Under the pieces are notes generated by a model that saw only the letters and a list, made by a program, of their open reading frames with translations, was not told the origin of the DNA and made no database searches. Shown one piece after another: positions 34,560 through 46,608 of a stretch of DNA of 64,000 nucleotides. The translations under genes were made by a program, and so were the position numbers. How positions within the stretch are numbered: the stretch's first letter is position 1; the number at the start of each line of letters is the position of its first letter. The DNA is from Dissophora ornata (Eukaryota; Mortierellomycota; Mortierellomycetes; Mortierellales; Mortierellaceae), in the NCBI GenBank assembly GCA_025201705.1, contig MU616611.1, positions 1-64,000 of the forward strand, written 5' to 3'.

Positions 34560-37500
34560 ATGTCTAATAGTCAGCCAACACCCTTCTCCGCCCAGGTGCT
34601 TGATAACCTTGAGCTCCATCATAGCAATGTAAGACTGTCTGGTACTACTCACTTTATCACGACACGAGAAAACGCCCTCGCCTCGTATATAACGTCGCGT
34701 GCTGATCAAATGTATAATATCTCTGCTTCACGTTGACATACAGGGAGAGAAATCAACGGAAAGCATTCTTGATAAAGCAGCAACCCCCGGCAACCCACCT
34801 TCGTTCGACAGCTTTCCTGATTTATCTACTGCTGCTCCGGCTGCTGCGCCGCCAACATGGAATGTCCCGTCCTTCACGTCCTTTCCGAGCGATAGCCTAT
34901 CCTCGCGCCAAGATTCACAGTCTGCCAGCATAGTGAGCACACCAAGGGAGAAAGACACTCAAAAATCGAGTCAATTGAAACTCAAAGACAAGAAGAATGC
35001 AAAGAAGGAGGATCAGACACGGGATCGACATCGGGATGATAAGGAGCAGACTAGACACAAGACGCAACCTAGTAATGACCGACGTGACAATGATCGGGAC
35101 AGGCGGAAAGAAAGGAAGCGCAGCAGGAGTCAGAGCAAAGATAGGTCAACTCGGAGTTACCGAGACGAGAGGGATGATCGAGGACGGGATCGGTCCGAGA
35201 ACAAGGACCGATATAGGAATAACAACAATGGAAATAGCAGTAGGAGAGACAGCTCAAGGGACAGACATTCAGATCGGCGCCACCAGGACCGACCAGAGCG
35301 TCGTCGCGGCGACCGTGATTCTAGTCGGGATCGCCACCGTGGGAGCGTCCGTTCCAGCAGGCATGGATCAGGCCGCTCAAGAGGTGACAGCAGGAGTCCT
35401 GATCCCAAAAGGACTCGAAAGGATGAAATCAAGGATAATGAGAGCTGGTCTACTCGCAGGAAGCGAGACCTTGAGCAAGAGGCAAACGAGAAGCATGTTC
35501 GAGGAAAGTCGTCACATTGGACTAGCAAGGCGGATGAAAAGAACAAGCCTGGAACATGGGTCATCGACGTTATAGGAGATCGGGATTTTCTGCGGTATGG
35601 TGGGCTGGACCTATCTACCGTACCAAAGTATCACCGTGCTGGAGGTAAGGAGGTGTTTGCAGGGACATTTATATTAAGCAATTCCAAGGGGTATTGTTCA
35701 TGGTAAAGTGCTGAGACCTAATAAAATACTCTCATCTATTAGATGGTCGAGTATTGGGATTGCCGGGACATATGCGGATCGACTTTGCAAAGACAAGGGC
35801 ACTAGGCAACAGAGCGATTGTTATGAGGACCCCCGGCCAAGGTCCCAAGCCTGTTCGGTATATCGATCCTAATGCGACCTGGCGGGACCAGAGCCACGAA
35901 TACAAAAGGATTTCGCGGGCAAAAGCGGAAGAATTGGCGAAATCTATAGATACCACTCGTCAGGACCCATCCTTTATATCTCTGGATATCCGTTTGGGAA
36001 CTAAACAGGAGCAGTCAGATGACAGCGAAGATGACGAGGACAGCGATAGCGATGGTTCATACAACAGGGCGAAGAAAACCGACTACCAAGATATCCACGG
36101 CAAATCTGTGTACAAGGAGGAGGACGAGGATTTACTGCAGACGACAAACGATCAAAAAGAAGAAGGCGCCGAGAGCGCTTTGGATGTGTTGAGGAGACGC
36201 AGGATGATGCTCGATGGCGAATTACGAAAGGTAAGAGAATATAGAAATGTCCAAAACAGCAGTGATGTACAGATAAGTAGATGTTCACCGGACTAATACC
36301 TAGCACTATCACAGAACCCTAGGCAACCTGAGACATGGCTGGAATTCATTGCAGTGGAGGACGAGATTGATCTGGTATCGAGCAGACGATCTGCGTCCGC
36401 TTCCACTGCTCACTCAGCAGGTCATTCCGAGATCAAATTAAGCATCTTTGAGCGAGCGCTTCAGTCAAACCCAACAAACGAACATCTCCTGCTCGAGTAC
36501 ATGAACACCTGCCGGCACTGTTGGGAGCCAGCCAAGGTTCTCTCAAAGTGGGACGAACTCTTGCAGTCTGTCAAAATTCAGACAGCTTGGCCAGGTCTTT
36601 GGATCGAATACCTAGATTTCCGACAGAGACACTTTCTGAGCTTCTCTGTCAAGAGCTTTGTTCGTGTCTTGGAGGATGCATTAGATCGGTTGGGTCAGTT
36701 AGCAAGATCAACGTGGTTAGCTCGGCAGAGGAACATGGACAATGCAGATCTGCATGCGCAGCTCATCAAGATAGAGTCGGTCATGGTTCATGTTATCGCC
36801 CGAGCATGGACATTTCTGAAACAAGCAGGTGAGTTTTATCGTTTCGCAACACTCCCACAAAGCTCCTCGCAGCAGATGAGATGTTTACAGGTCTTTTCTT
36901 TTTTTTGTCGATATTCAGGATACATTGAGCGCGCTCAAGGAATCATACAGGGTCAAATCGAATTTCTTTTCAATATGCCTCCAAGTCTAACAACAGAGCA
37001 CTGGGAGATCCAAATTGGAAGTCTAGAAGAGTACTGGGACTCAGAGCTGCCTCGTTTTGGCGAAAAAGGTGCTAAAGGATGGACCCACTATGTGACTGAG
37101 GAAGACGAAGTCGCCATGGAAAATCAGCTGGATCAGACAAAGCTCCCGCAGTCAGATGTAGCGGATATTGAGCTGCTCAAGGCATTTGCAGATGACAACG
37201 TTGAGCGGTACCAGTACACTCGGTGGGCGATACTCGAGAAGGAGTTGAACACGCTCTGCTGGTTCCCAATTCGAACTACAGGCAAGTTCAAACTGTAGAC
37301 TGCACTCACAAGAAAGCTACAGTGAAAACTATTTTCAAGGAACAACAGCTTAAAAAATGTTCTCATTTCCCAATATAGAGGATTTGCCGGACGAGCTTGG
37401 AGATGACCCGTACGGGATCATCATCTTTGAGGATATTCGTCCATTCATTGTCTCACTCTACACGTCAGACGCTCGACTGCAGTTTATTGATTGCATGTTC

Positions 37501-39942
37501 AATTTCCTGGGGTTGCCTCTCAATTCACTTGTCGGATCAAATGGACCACATTTATCCACTTCCTCATCTGACTCAAAGCCCGCGAGAGGTATATATTCAT
37601 ACAATCCGTACTTCCACGACAGTCTCCTGTTGAACATGAGCATGGATATTCGATCAACGCAAGATGCCAACGTCGGCATGAAGCGATTCTTCCCAGAGTT
37701 TGAGAATAAGGAGAAACTGATCGAACGTGTCAGGAAGGAGATCGAGTCGGAGCATGAACTTCGCGAGCCCGAGGAGCGCGATTGGAGTTGTGTTTGGAAT
37801 ATTCCGCTCAACCTGTTTCCTCAGGGTATGGATACGATCTTTGGGAAAGTGACTCATGGCTCAAATGCTGAGCAAGGAACAAAATACCCATGGGCAACTG
37901 TCAGCAGCCCCGAGGAGGTGCAGGTTTCGAACAAACTGTTTATTCGGTATGTGATATTTTTTCATTTTCATTTGACTCTGTAACTGCTCGAATGGCCGCA
38001 GCTCAGCATTTAACGACACCTCACTTCACGTTACGACTAAAAAAGAAATTCGCTCCAGCAACTGATGGAAGTTGTTCCGCTGCCTAAAATCTATCGACGG
38101 GGTCTTTCGCTGCACCACTTGATGTACGAGGGATTGGACACTCTATCGGCATCGAAATGTCAGAAATTGGCAAAGAAATATCTTAAGAGCGACAGGATGG
38201 ATCTCGAACTATGGAACGGATATGCGCAAGCAGAAAAGGCTCTTGGTCGCATCTCTGAGGTATGCCGTTTTATCTATTTGTATCTCAGCTATCGTCCAGC
38301 GAGTTACCGTGTTTGTACATCAAATCGCCTGCTAAGAATTTGGTGATGTTTCCTGTGTCGCCCTCGCTTCTGTAGGCGCGAAAGGTCTATTCAACGGCCT
38401 TGTCGATGTACCAAAGTTTTCCTGCTGAGAATCAGCTTAGAGCACCACTGATCTATCGCGACTTTGCACAGTTGGAATGGGAGGAAGGTCGCCCAGGAGC
38501 TGCATTGGCAATTCTTATAGCGCTGACAGAAGGAACTGCAGGTATGTGGAGGGTTGTACTGCTTCCCCTTTTTGTTTGTTCTATTTCTTTCATTGAAGAA
38601 GTAGATTCTAATAGGTCTGCATATTTGAATGATAGTCAATATTCCTGAGGACGACAAGAAAGACGCACCGACGCCTTCTCCGACAAGGCTAATCAAGTCA
38701 CGTCAGTTTTATGCTCAAAAAGTAGCCCAGCTTAGTCTTGTTCGACCTCTGGGACTCACGCCTGCAACGGAATCGGATATGATTGGTGGCAAATGGTTCG
38801 AGAATGCGTTAGACTTGATTGTCTGCTTTGCCTGGTTCGAATATCTATCCTCGTCCTCAGGATCAGGTCTAGACGCTGGGATCAAGGTCCTTGAGGATGC
38901 GATCCAGGAACTGGATTTCCGGAACGCAGATTGTGAGATCGAGGTTCCTATTGTTGCATCAGGAGGCGGAGGCGGCGGTAAAACTGAGCGACATCACCAG
39001 CCGTTGCTGTTTTCATCCCTCACTGTATCTGCGGATCTGGAGGCGGAGAAGAGGACGGTCAAGAAGAAGATATATACGGGGGTTGAGGCAGAGATGGTGT
39101 GGATCCAACTGGGAAAGTTGGTATATTTTCATTCTCTGCAGGCCATGAGCCCTTCCAAGCGATCAGGGTCAAGTCGAGGAGAAGGAGGAAGAGGATCAGG
39201 GTTTCAGCCACGGGATCTGCGCCGTGTCGTTCAAGCCGGATTAGAGCGTTTTCCTAACTGCACGATCCTGCAATCGTTATTCTTTTGGACAGAAGCGAAA
39301 CAGAGACTCCACGGTCGTGTTCGGACATGGGTGAACGAACAGGTCACGCGACGGCAGGGAACGCAGCGCTTAGCTGGCGGTGGGCCGCTGGCAAGCAAGG
39401 CGCCGATGTGGATGTTTGGTATGTTTTATGAGCTTTGGCAGCAAGAACCATACAATGCCAATGTGGTGCGATCGATTCTGGAATCGGCGCTGGAGTCATC
39501 AAAACTGTCATCGTTCAGTTCGAGTCCGAGCTTGTGGCTGATCTATATAGAGCTTGAGTTGCGAGAGAGTGCTCGACAGCGTGAATCGGCGTCGTCAGTG
39601 GCACTAGTCAGCAGCAAAGGCAAGGGCAAGGACAATGGGAAAGATAAGAAGCCAACCAGTGCAGACCTAGGCGTCGAGAGCAGTGCGAGGGTCAAGCAAC
39701 TGTTAATGCGTGCGCTCAATGATTGTCCGTGGTGCAAGGATCTGTACATGCTTGCATTTGAGCCTCGGATGAGGGATTTGTTTTCAGTCGAAGAGCTGGA
39801 CCAGCTTTACCAGACGATGTTAGAGAAGGACATTCGGGTGCGGCATGAACTCCCAGAGCGAGAACACGTTGATCCTCCCCCTATCTCTCTGCCTGATGAT
39901 GGCGAGAGTGATGGCGAGGATGTCGTTATGGATGAAGCATAG
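34560..39942 (+). CDS. NRDE2 homologue (nuclear RNA surveillance)
   Basis: Nine exons: 34560-34595, 34744-35644, 35743-36230, 36315-36828, 36919-37281, 37379-37946, 38046-38259, 38376-38541 and 38636-39942. They give about 1,518 residues. The N-terminal third is an RS/RD-rich nuclear region. The NRDE-2 domain begins NPRQPETWLEFIAVEDEIDL and is followed by HAT/TPR-like helices (SIFERALQSNPTNEHLLLEYM, LWIEYLDFRQ and later LWNGYAQAEKALGRISEARKVY). The family (NRDE-2 in worm, Nrl1 in fission yeast, NRDE2 in human) works with MTR4/Mtl1 helicase and the exosome in nuclear RNA decay, splicing and small-RNA silencing. Exon 5 appears to end at a GC donor (37282) where no GT keeps frame. The acceptor at 38045 was chosen for frame and family fit. 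The C-terminal ~100 residues are acidic. Confidence 0.88.
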
Positions 39943-40275
39943 AAACAACATTTTATTCAAATGTATAAAGATGTCGTTGACAAAAGCGACGATACACAAG
40001 GAAACTGTCAGCAAAAATATATTTATTTCTACACAGGGAGGAGTCTCTCCGTTTCTCTCGTGCTTCACCCTTGCAGTCCACATGTCTCCCACCCTGTCGA
40101 GTTCCGTCCCTGACGAGGACTCCACAGGGAGCTCGACTGTCGTTCTAGTTTTGCCACAACCAACTATACTTTGTGCCAAAATCCTGTAGTGTGCGCGACT
40201 TTGTGGTATTCAATTTTCATATGGTATATTTCCATGAGCCAACTATGTTACATTTCCTGATTCTGGCGAAGTCGG
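39943..40275. other. Convergent 3' spacer
   Basis: 3' ends of the NRDE2-like gene (+) and the Crinkler gene (-) face each other here. No gene or clear repeat seen. Confidence 0.5.
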
Positions 40276-43200
40276 TTACGCGGCCAGCCGAGGAAAGCTC
40301 TGGAACGCTCCGTTGTCACCCATCTTCCAGCACAAAATCTGACGGGAGCCAACAACAACAACCAAATAGCCAGTAACTTCATACTCCTCTTTTAAATGAG
40401 CAATCTCTTGACTGGCAAGATACTCTGCAAGTTGTTCACATGGCGAGATCTTCGAATGTCCATTGCGAGGGCCTTGCAAAATCCATTCCTTGATAGTCTG
40501 TCCCTGTCTCCATCTATCGTTACGCCCAAATTTGAGATCAAGTATCGCACTTGCCTCAAATGTATCATCCAGATGTTCCGCTTTTTTCTCTCTTGAAACT
40601 ATAGGGCTTAGATCCAAGTAGTCAATTTGGATCACCTTCCACTCCAGCACTAGAATACGCTTCTTCGATGGTACGCGGACCTGCATATCAATCCGTCCAA
40701 GACCACCTTGCAATGGCTGGGATTGACAAGAGTAGTAATCGATTAGTGAACAATAACGGCCATTCAAAAATGAAATTTCAATCTTACTCAGGACCACACA
40801 TATTTAGAAACCTCACCACTTTCTCTTACCTTCATGATTTTAACCTCCAACTCAACTCTTCGCAGAGACGGATGTGAATTACCGAGGTGAGCGTAGTAAA
40901 AGGAGTCTCGATGATGCTCTTCTTTTTTTCAAAGTCATTGTAGCCAACATCACGAACAGCCATAGTTTGCCGGTACAATGCTAACGCCTGTCTGATATCC
41001 CCAGTTGACACAATGTTCTGGAATGCAAGGCTAACGTCCTCAAGGCGAAGGCCGAGACGATCCAAGGTAGCCTTGCCAAAGCGCTCCGCAGCAACGAGAT
41101 TCGGGATCTGTAATTGCCTTTCACCAGGGCAAAACGTAAGACCACCGATATGGAGCATGTAGCTCAGCCATGCCGGTTTGCTGGTTTCAATGTCGCTGGC
41201 CTAAAAGAAGACAAGAGAAGCAAGCCACCATTGTTAGCAAAAGACAATCATGAATAGGATACGCAGTATGGTAAATTGTCACGCTACCAAATGGGTAAGG
41301 CGGAATGATTCTTCAAGCCTTTCGTGCGTAATCGGGTAATTTCCTGACGGTAATGCCTAATTTTTAAGACTGTCGGAAATAATGCAGTTGGCAACAGGCG
41401 AAGCTGCAAGGATTTGGAGTGCTGGCTCAGATACTTCCGAGTTGCTTACGGCTCTTGGATCGATCGGCTTGCCTCTTATCAAACTCTACACCATTTAGTG
41501 GCAACGGTCAGTTAACGACAAGGGTACTATCAATAAACAACCAGTCAATAGAAAAACAGTTCTTTTGCAGTGGTTAGTTGGCCACTCACCTCAAGGTATT
41601 CCAAGCAAGTGTTTGTGTTGAAAACATGTGGAGCGTTGTCCATTTCAACAAAGTTGTAGCCATCATAATTATCTTTCATGATTTTGAAGTGGTTTCGAAC
41701 TTCGTCTTCTGATTTGCATACAATTGGCAACCTTAAAGCGGACAGTACATCTTCTGCAGTGAGTCCACAGAGGCCAGACAGTTCCTCACGCCACGTTACG
41801 TATGTCGCAACATTGAAGCCGCTTGTGTGGTCGGCCATTGAAAGAGGCGATACACCTGTAATGAAACATTTCGCAATAGCTCGCGGGCCGAGCATTGCTT
41901 TGACGGTAGCCCAGAAACCTTTAAGAAGCGAATTAGGACCAGTTCGGAGCTGCTCCCATGGTCTAGGGTCATCAGGGTCCAAAAACTCATTACTGAAAGC
42001 GTCATATTCATCTGCTAAGAGATAGATCTAAGTAGACCGAGTCCTTGTATTAGAGGTTATGAATGCAAAATGCAAAATGAAAGAAGGTAATCGCTTACTT
42101 GCACTTACTCCTTTCACGCCATACAAAGGATCATCCTTTTCTGTGACGGCATTGAGCGCCTCTCGGACCAAATTGACACATGCATCAAGACTTCCAACAG
42201 CACGTGGAGAAATATTTCTGTCTATCAGATCGTCGCTCGCTTTCTCTCCAAGGTAAGGTGCGTATGTCTTATAGAAATTTTTGATGGCGTTGTTAATCAT
42301 ATCGTTGAGGCCATCCGAAGCGATAATAAGGTCAGCGGAGCGGTCAATTTTAGAAAAATCAAGAGCTAGAACCAGGTACTGGCCAGGCGTGACCTTTCCT
42401 CTCTCAACATCGTGGTCCACATCGAGACCCTACAAGGGAGTAGAAGAGAGAGAGTCAAGGGCTGAATGAGAAATAAAAAAGAAATCGAAATGCCGCAATC
42501 ACTTACCTGGAAGAGTGCCTTATAGTCTCCCTTATACTGAACCCCATGAAAATGAGCCAAAGTGCTAAGAAACAGTGACTTGCCGAATCGACGCGGCCTA
42601 AGGAAGATTAAAACATCTTCTTTGAAGGATCCAAGCTTCGATATGTAACGGGTGCGATCGAAGTAAGCTAATTCTGGATCAACGCGAATTTTCTCAAAGT
42701 CGCGTTTGTCGTTCAGGGGGAATCCTTGGAACTTCTCCTTTCTGAAGACCAACGAAGCTTCACGACTGTCATATGGCTCGAGAGCTAGTTTTGGCCTTAC
42801 GATTCGTCCATCCGCTTCCGTGGCGAGCCATTTTCTCTTGCTTGATGAAAAGCCTACGCGCAGTGATAATCAGTAACAAGCGAGTCATGTGAGGAAGAAA
42901 GTTCATGAGCAAGGCTTTAATGAGAGGCAACATACGCCTGAAGTACCTGCTGGTGGTCGCTGCACAACGACGTTTACGGTCTTTCTTGGTACGCCATCGC
43001 TGAACACTTCGGCAACATCGGTTGCTGGGCCGAGTTTCTTCTTGTCATTGTTAGCGACGTTACTGAGCAGGATGGGGCTTTCGTCATCGTCGTCGGTGAT
43101 TGGGATTGAGACGCGCCAGAGAGTGAGCTTGTCTGCATCGACATCGCTGAAGTCATTGGTTTTTTTGGATTTGATGAGCTCCTTGAGTTCGCCAACTGTG

Positions 43201-43286
43201 AACGTCGTTGAGGCGGAGAGCGGGAAGGCGTGGGACGTAGTATCTCCATCAACAAGGCAAAAAAGAGTCAGACGAGTGTCAGCCAT
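40276..43286 (-). pseudogene. Crinkler-type protein: CRN header + AAA-like NTPase + PD-(D/E)XK nuclease, disrupted
   Basis: Seven exons read: 43286-42947, 42853-42507, 42429-42109, 42027-41590, 41485-41288, 41200-40830 and 40716-40276, about 818 codons. Residues 1-~60 are a Crinkler header (LTLFCLVDGD, VGELKELIK, LTLWRVSIP in place of LFLAK) with no signal peptide. Then comes an AAA-ATPase-like domain (PF09820 type): Walker A RPRRFGKS near residue 200 and Walker B LLADEYD near 342. The last exon holds a PD-(D/E)XK nuclease core: GRIDM, then LEWKV as the ExK motif. Two defects are visible: an in-frame TAG at 41359-41357 (codon ~525) inside otherwise family-like sequence, and an A7 run (40929-40923) where one base must be gained or lost to stay in frame. 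An intron from the GTAAGC at about 41447 to the TAG would remove the stop at the cost of conserved-looking residues. Pseudogene is favoured; sequencing error is possible. Confidence 0.75.
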
Positions 43287-43494
43287 AGTTTTTTTTGGCG
43301 GTATTTGTAGCGTGAAGGATTGGCGGCAAGACAGGGCAAAACAAAGACGCCATGTGGACCTCCTCTGTTCTTGTGGCCTGTCTCACGGCCTTCTTAGTGG
43401 CTTATTGTTCTCGTCGAACACCACACGAATCGTTTTCATATTTATTAGGTCTCCATGCTTCCAAGGCAAGCTCGAGGCTGGGATTTTTATTCTT

Positions 43495-44298
43495 TCAGGC
43501 AGTGCCGACGATGTGCATGACGCAGCACATCAAAACTGTCGACACAAATCCACTCATATACTTGAACCACTGTAGATCCATTGTACGCTTCTCCCACATC
43601 AGCTCCGAGGTCACTGTCGTGAAGATGATACCAACAAAGAGGAGCGTGCCCAGTTGGGCGGCTTGGGACATGGTCTGCGCCTGTGTCAAGTTCAGAAAGA
43701 GACCTGTGACCCAAGCCTGTGGGCAGAGGGGATACGATAGGAAGAAGAAGAAGTGTTCGTGAGACAGAGAAAAAAAAATGTCTCTCGCCCATCATCCGTT
43801 TTTTTTTTTTTTTGGGTTATTCTTTTACCTTGCAAAGGTTAAGAAGAAACTCGTAAAAGAACAGCCCTGGGGGAAAGGACTTGCTCGCATGCTTTCCCAT
43901 CCATTGATCGCCATTCCTGTCCTAAGAAAGAAGAAGAAGAAGAATAAGAAGAAAAAAAAGGATAGAAGCATTTGTTTTTATTAAGCACGGCTCTCGTCTT
44001 TATCCCCCACGAGAGATAACCCGGGATTTCTACCACGGGATAATTATTATTACCTTCTTCATAGCGGCCAGCCATTGTCGACCAAAAAGTGGGCCGTAAA
44101 TAATTGCTGCAATGACCTGATTGAAAGCAGCGCCGGCGACTATTTCATTTTGAAAAAAATAAAATAAAAAATATTAACACATTGGGGAACAACGGATTTT
44201 TTGTTGCCATCATTCACGGGTTGTCGAATTTGTAGACCCGACGCGTTTTTTTTTTTTTTACCAACAGCGGTATAGTCAACGTGAGGGACATGAATCAT
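43495..44298 (-). CDS. DUF1761 membrane protein
   Basis: Four exons: 44298-44262, 44139-44054, 43921-43829 and 43716-43495. They give 145 residues. The start MIHVPHVDYTAV and the line AFNQVIAAIIYGPLFGRQWLAAMKK match the opening of DUF1761 proteins (VNxLAVxVAAxxxFxLGxxWYxPLFGxxW). Exon 3 supplies the polar middle. Exon 4 has two further hydrophobic helices, LGTLLFVGIIFTTVTSELMW and FVSTVLMCCVMHIVGTA. About four membrane spans in all. The family is widespread in bacteria and fungi with no established function. It ends only about 210 bases from the Crinkler start, on the same strand. Confidence 0.85.
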
Positions 44299-44598
44299 AT
44301 TGTATAATGTGAGTGTGTGTGGATATGGAATGAAGTGAAGGGGGAGATGAAGAGAGCTGGGACGAGCAATCAGAGGTTAGCCCAAGGTTTTATGATGGTG
44401 ATGCGCTGTTTATCGCACAGACTGCTGCGACCCCCGGAAATACGATTGAAAAAATAGCCAGAGGAGGGGTCGGGTCGCACAAACACAAAAGCGCGTTTGA
44501 GCTCAGCCTGCCCTCCACAATTCAACCACTCAACAAAAACTCGTTTTATTTTTGTTCAAAAAAGAACCCATGGGCTAAACAAAACGCAATTATCTTCC
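44299..44598. other. Spacer between DUF1761 gene and MPI
   Basis: 5' flank of the DUF1761 gene and 3' flank of mannose-6-phosphate isomerase, both minus strand. It carries a minus-strand AATAAA at 44550-44545, about 50 bases after the isomerase stop. No gene seen. Confidence 0.5.
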
Positions 44599-46238
44599 TC
44601 AGTGGTGGAAATGGTCCTTCTTGTCAGGCTTTACACAGAATGCGGTATAGATAGTCACTCCTTCCTCAGACAACGCCTCGATCGAGAACGGCGTGTTGGC
44701 TCCCACAAAGAACACATTTCCAACCTCAACAGGGACCTCGGTCGACTCCATATCTGTCTCATGATGCTTCTCCGTGCGGATAACACCCGCTCCTTTGGTC
44801 ACAATCACCACACTTGGTCCCTCTGCTCCGCGGAGACGCTCCTTTTCCTTGTCGTGGTCGAGCGTCGTCAGAATGACCGAGAACTCTTCAATTGGAGGAT
44901 CGTACATCAACGAGTGGCCGGTCGGTGTGCAGAGAACCCCTGTGAGCAACTGATCGGTGCTGGACTTTGACTGGTAGGTAAGCATCTGCGTCAGGACTTC
45001 GACATCCTTGAACTTTGGTGTCAGCCCCGCGCGGACGACGTTGTCACTGGCAGCCATACACTCCACACAATCTATTTTTTTTTTGTTATCAATGATTAGC
45101 GGCAAAGGTTAAAAATAAAAAAGATAAACAAGCAAAATGCTCTCTTATCGTGGGAGAGAGGGGGGGGGGATTGACACAGTGAGACTTTTGAACGAACACT
45201 CACCTCCACTCAAATACGCATGCGGCTCGTTGGCTGCCAAAAACATTGCCTGGCCAGGCCGCAGAATGATATAGTTCAAGAAAAACAGTGAAAATGCTCC
45301 CACGTCTCCTGGAAATTGCGAGTGGATTCTCAACACCAACTCCTCCATCGACTGAGCGGGGTACCCTGAACCACTCGAGCTCAATCTGCTGATCAGTTGA
45401 TCCAGCTCGAGTTTGACCTTGGATGCATCTGCAGTCATCACGGCCGTGTACAGATTCTTCAATCCCCGTCGTCCCTCCTTGATGCCCTTGATACCTTCCA
45501 TGGCCCTGGATTGTGTCACAGAGTCCTGAAAGTCCTTGGCCTCCTTGTCGCCGACAAGAGCCCGCAGTTCGGGCCACTGATCCAATGCCGCTGTGATCTC
45601 TTCCAACGGTCTGAATCCGCACAGAGCCTCGAACGCTGTTAACGCGATGGCCATTTCGGGCTTGTGATTGTCATCCTTGTAGACGTCAGGCCTGTCCTTG
45701 AAGAGTTTTCTGGCCAAGTCCTTGTCTGGGTGGGCTTGGATCGACAGTGCCTTGTTGATCGACAGGACCTTGAACAAGAATGGAAGGTGTCCGTGGTACT
45801 TTTCGTGGAGGTAAGGGGTCTGCAACTGGGGGTTGGCCTTCAAAACAGATTCGAGGGTCTTGTCAGACCCATTGATGGTCGAAGGGCCGCTGGGATGTGT
45901 TCCCATCCACAGCTAAATCAGGGCAACCCGGGCAACAGATAGATTTGACAGTTAGTCACAGACGTCGTCTTCAAGGAGGCGTGAGAGAACACGACGCGTA
46001 TCACCAAGGCGGGTTCATCCTGTCAAAAAAGCATCTAGTGGGCGATGCAATTGAGCACATTGGAGGATGGTTTATCGAAAAAGCGCTTTACCTCTGCATA
46101 GGGACGGTTCTCATCGATGGCAAATCCTGGCGAGGTCGACGCAAACTTTGCGACCTTGGAGGAGGAACCAATCTTTCCCCAGTCGTAGGATTGGGCCTTG
46201 CAGTCGAGGCGGAAGATAGTGGGATGCGACGTGGCCAT
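44599..46238 (-). CDS. Mannose-6-phosphate isomerase
   Basis: Three exons: 46238-46092, 45912-45204 and 45071-44599. They give 442 residues, typical for type I PMI/MPI. The start MATSHPTIFRLDCKAQSYDWGK is close to the family opening. The zinc-site motif QAHPDK is at residues 108-113, followed by HKPEMAIALTAFEALCGF and, at the exon 2-3 junction, [29 protein letters not shown]. A cytosolic zinc enzyme converting fructose-6-phosphate and mannose-6-phosphate, feeding GDP-mannose for glycosylation and wall mannans. Divergent from the Chs5-like gene across 370 bases, so two cell-wall/secretory genes share this promoter. Confidence 0.96.
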
Positions 46239-46608
46239 GGCTCTGTGTTGTGCTGTGGATAGGGCGGACTGAAGAGGAGGAGGAGGAGGAGGAGGAGTAG
46301 TGCGAAGGAGAAGGAAGGTGTTGAGAATGAGTATAGAAGAATGTGTTTAAGAGAGAAAGAGAGATGGCTGTTGCGACAAGAGTGGGTGCGCCTTTTTTCC
46401 GCTCTGACGCGAGCCCTGGCCATGGCGGTGACTGGCCCTATTCATAGCTTAATAGGAATCGTGGAGCGATGTCAACCCGTCACCATCATCTCTCCATCCA
46501 ACGCTCATTCCACATCTCTAACACCCCCCATCGCAAAACACCCCGCTCATACCCTTGCGCGCACAGGAGAACCCGGACTGGAACCCCTTACATCGACACT
46601 GACTGGCC
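46239..46608. promoter_or_regulatory. Divergent promoter, MPI and Chs5-like gene
   Basis: 370 bases between two ATGs facing outward. A GAG/GGA repeat run at 46273-46297 lies in what would be the MPI leader, and a CT/CA-rich stretch precedes the Chs5-like ATG. No coding frame of its own. Confidence 0.5.
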
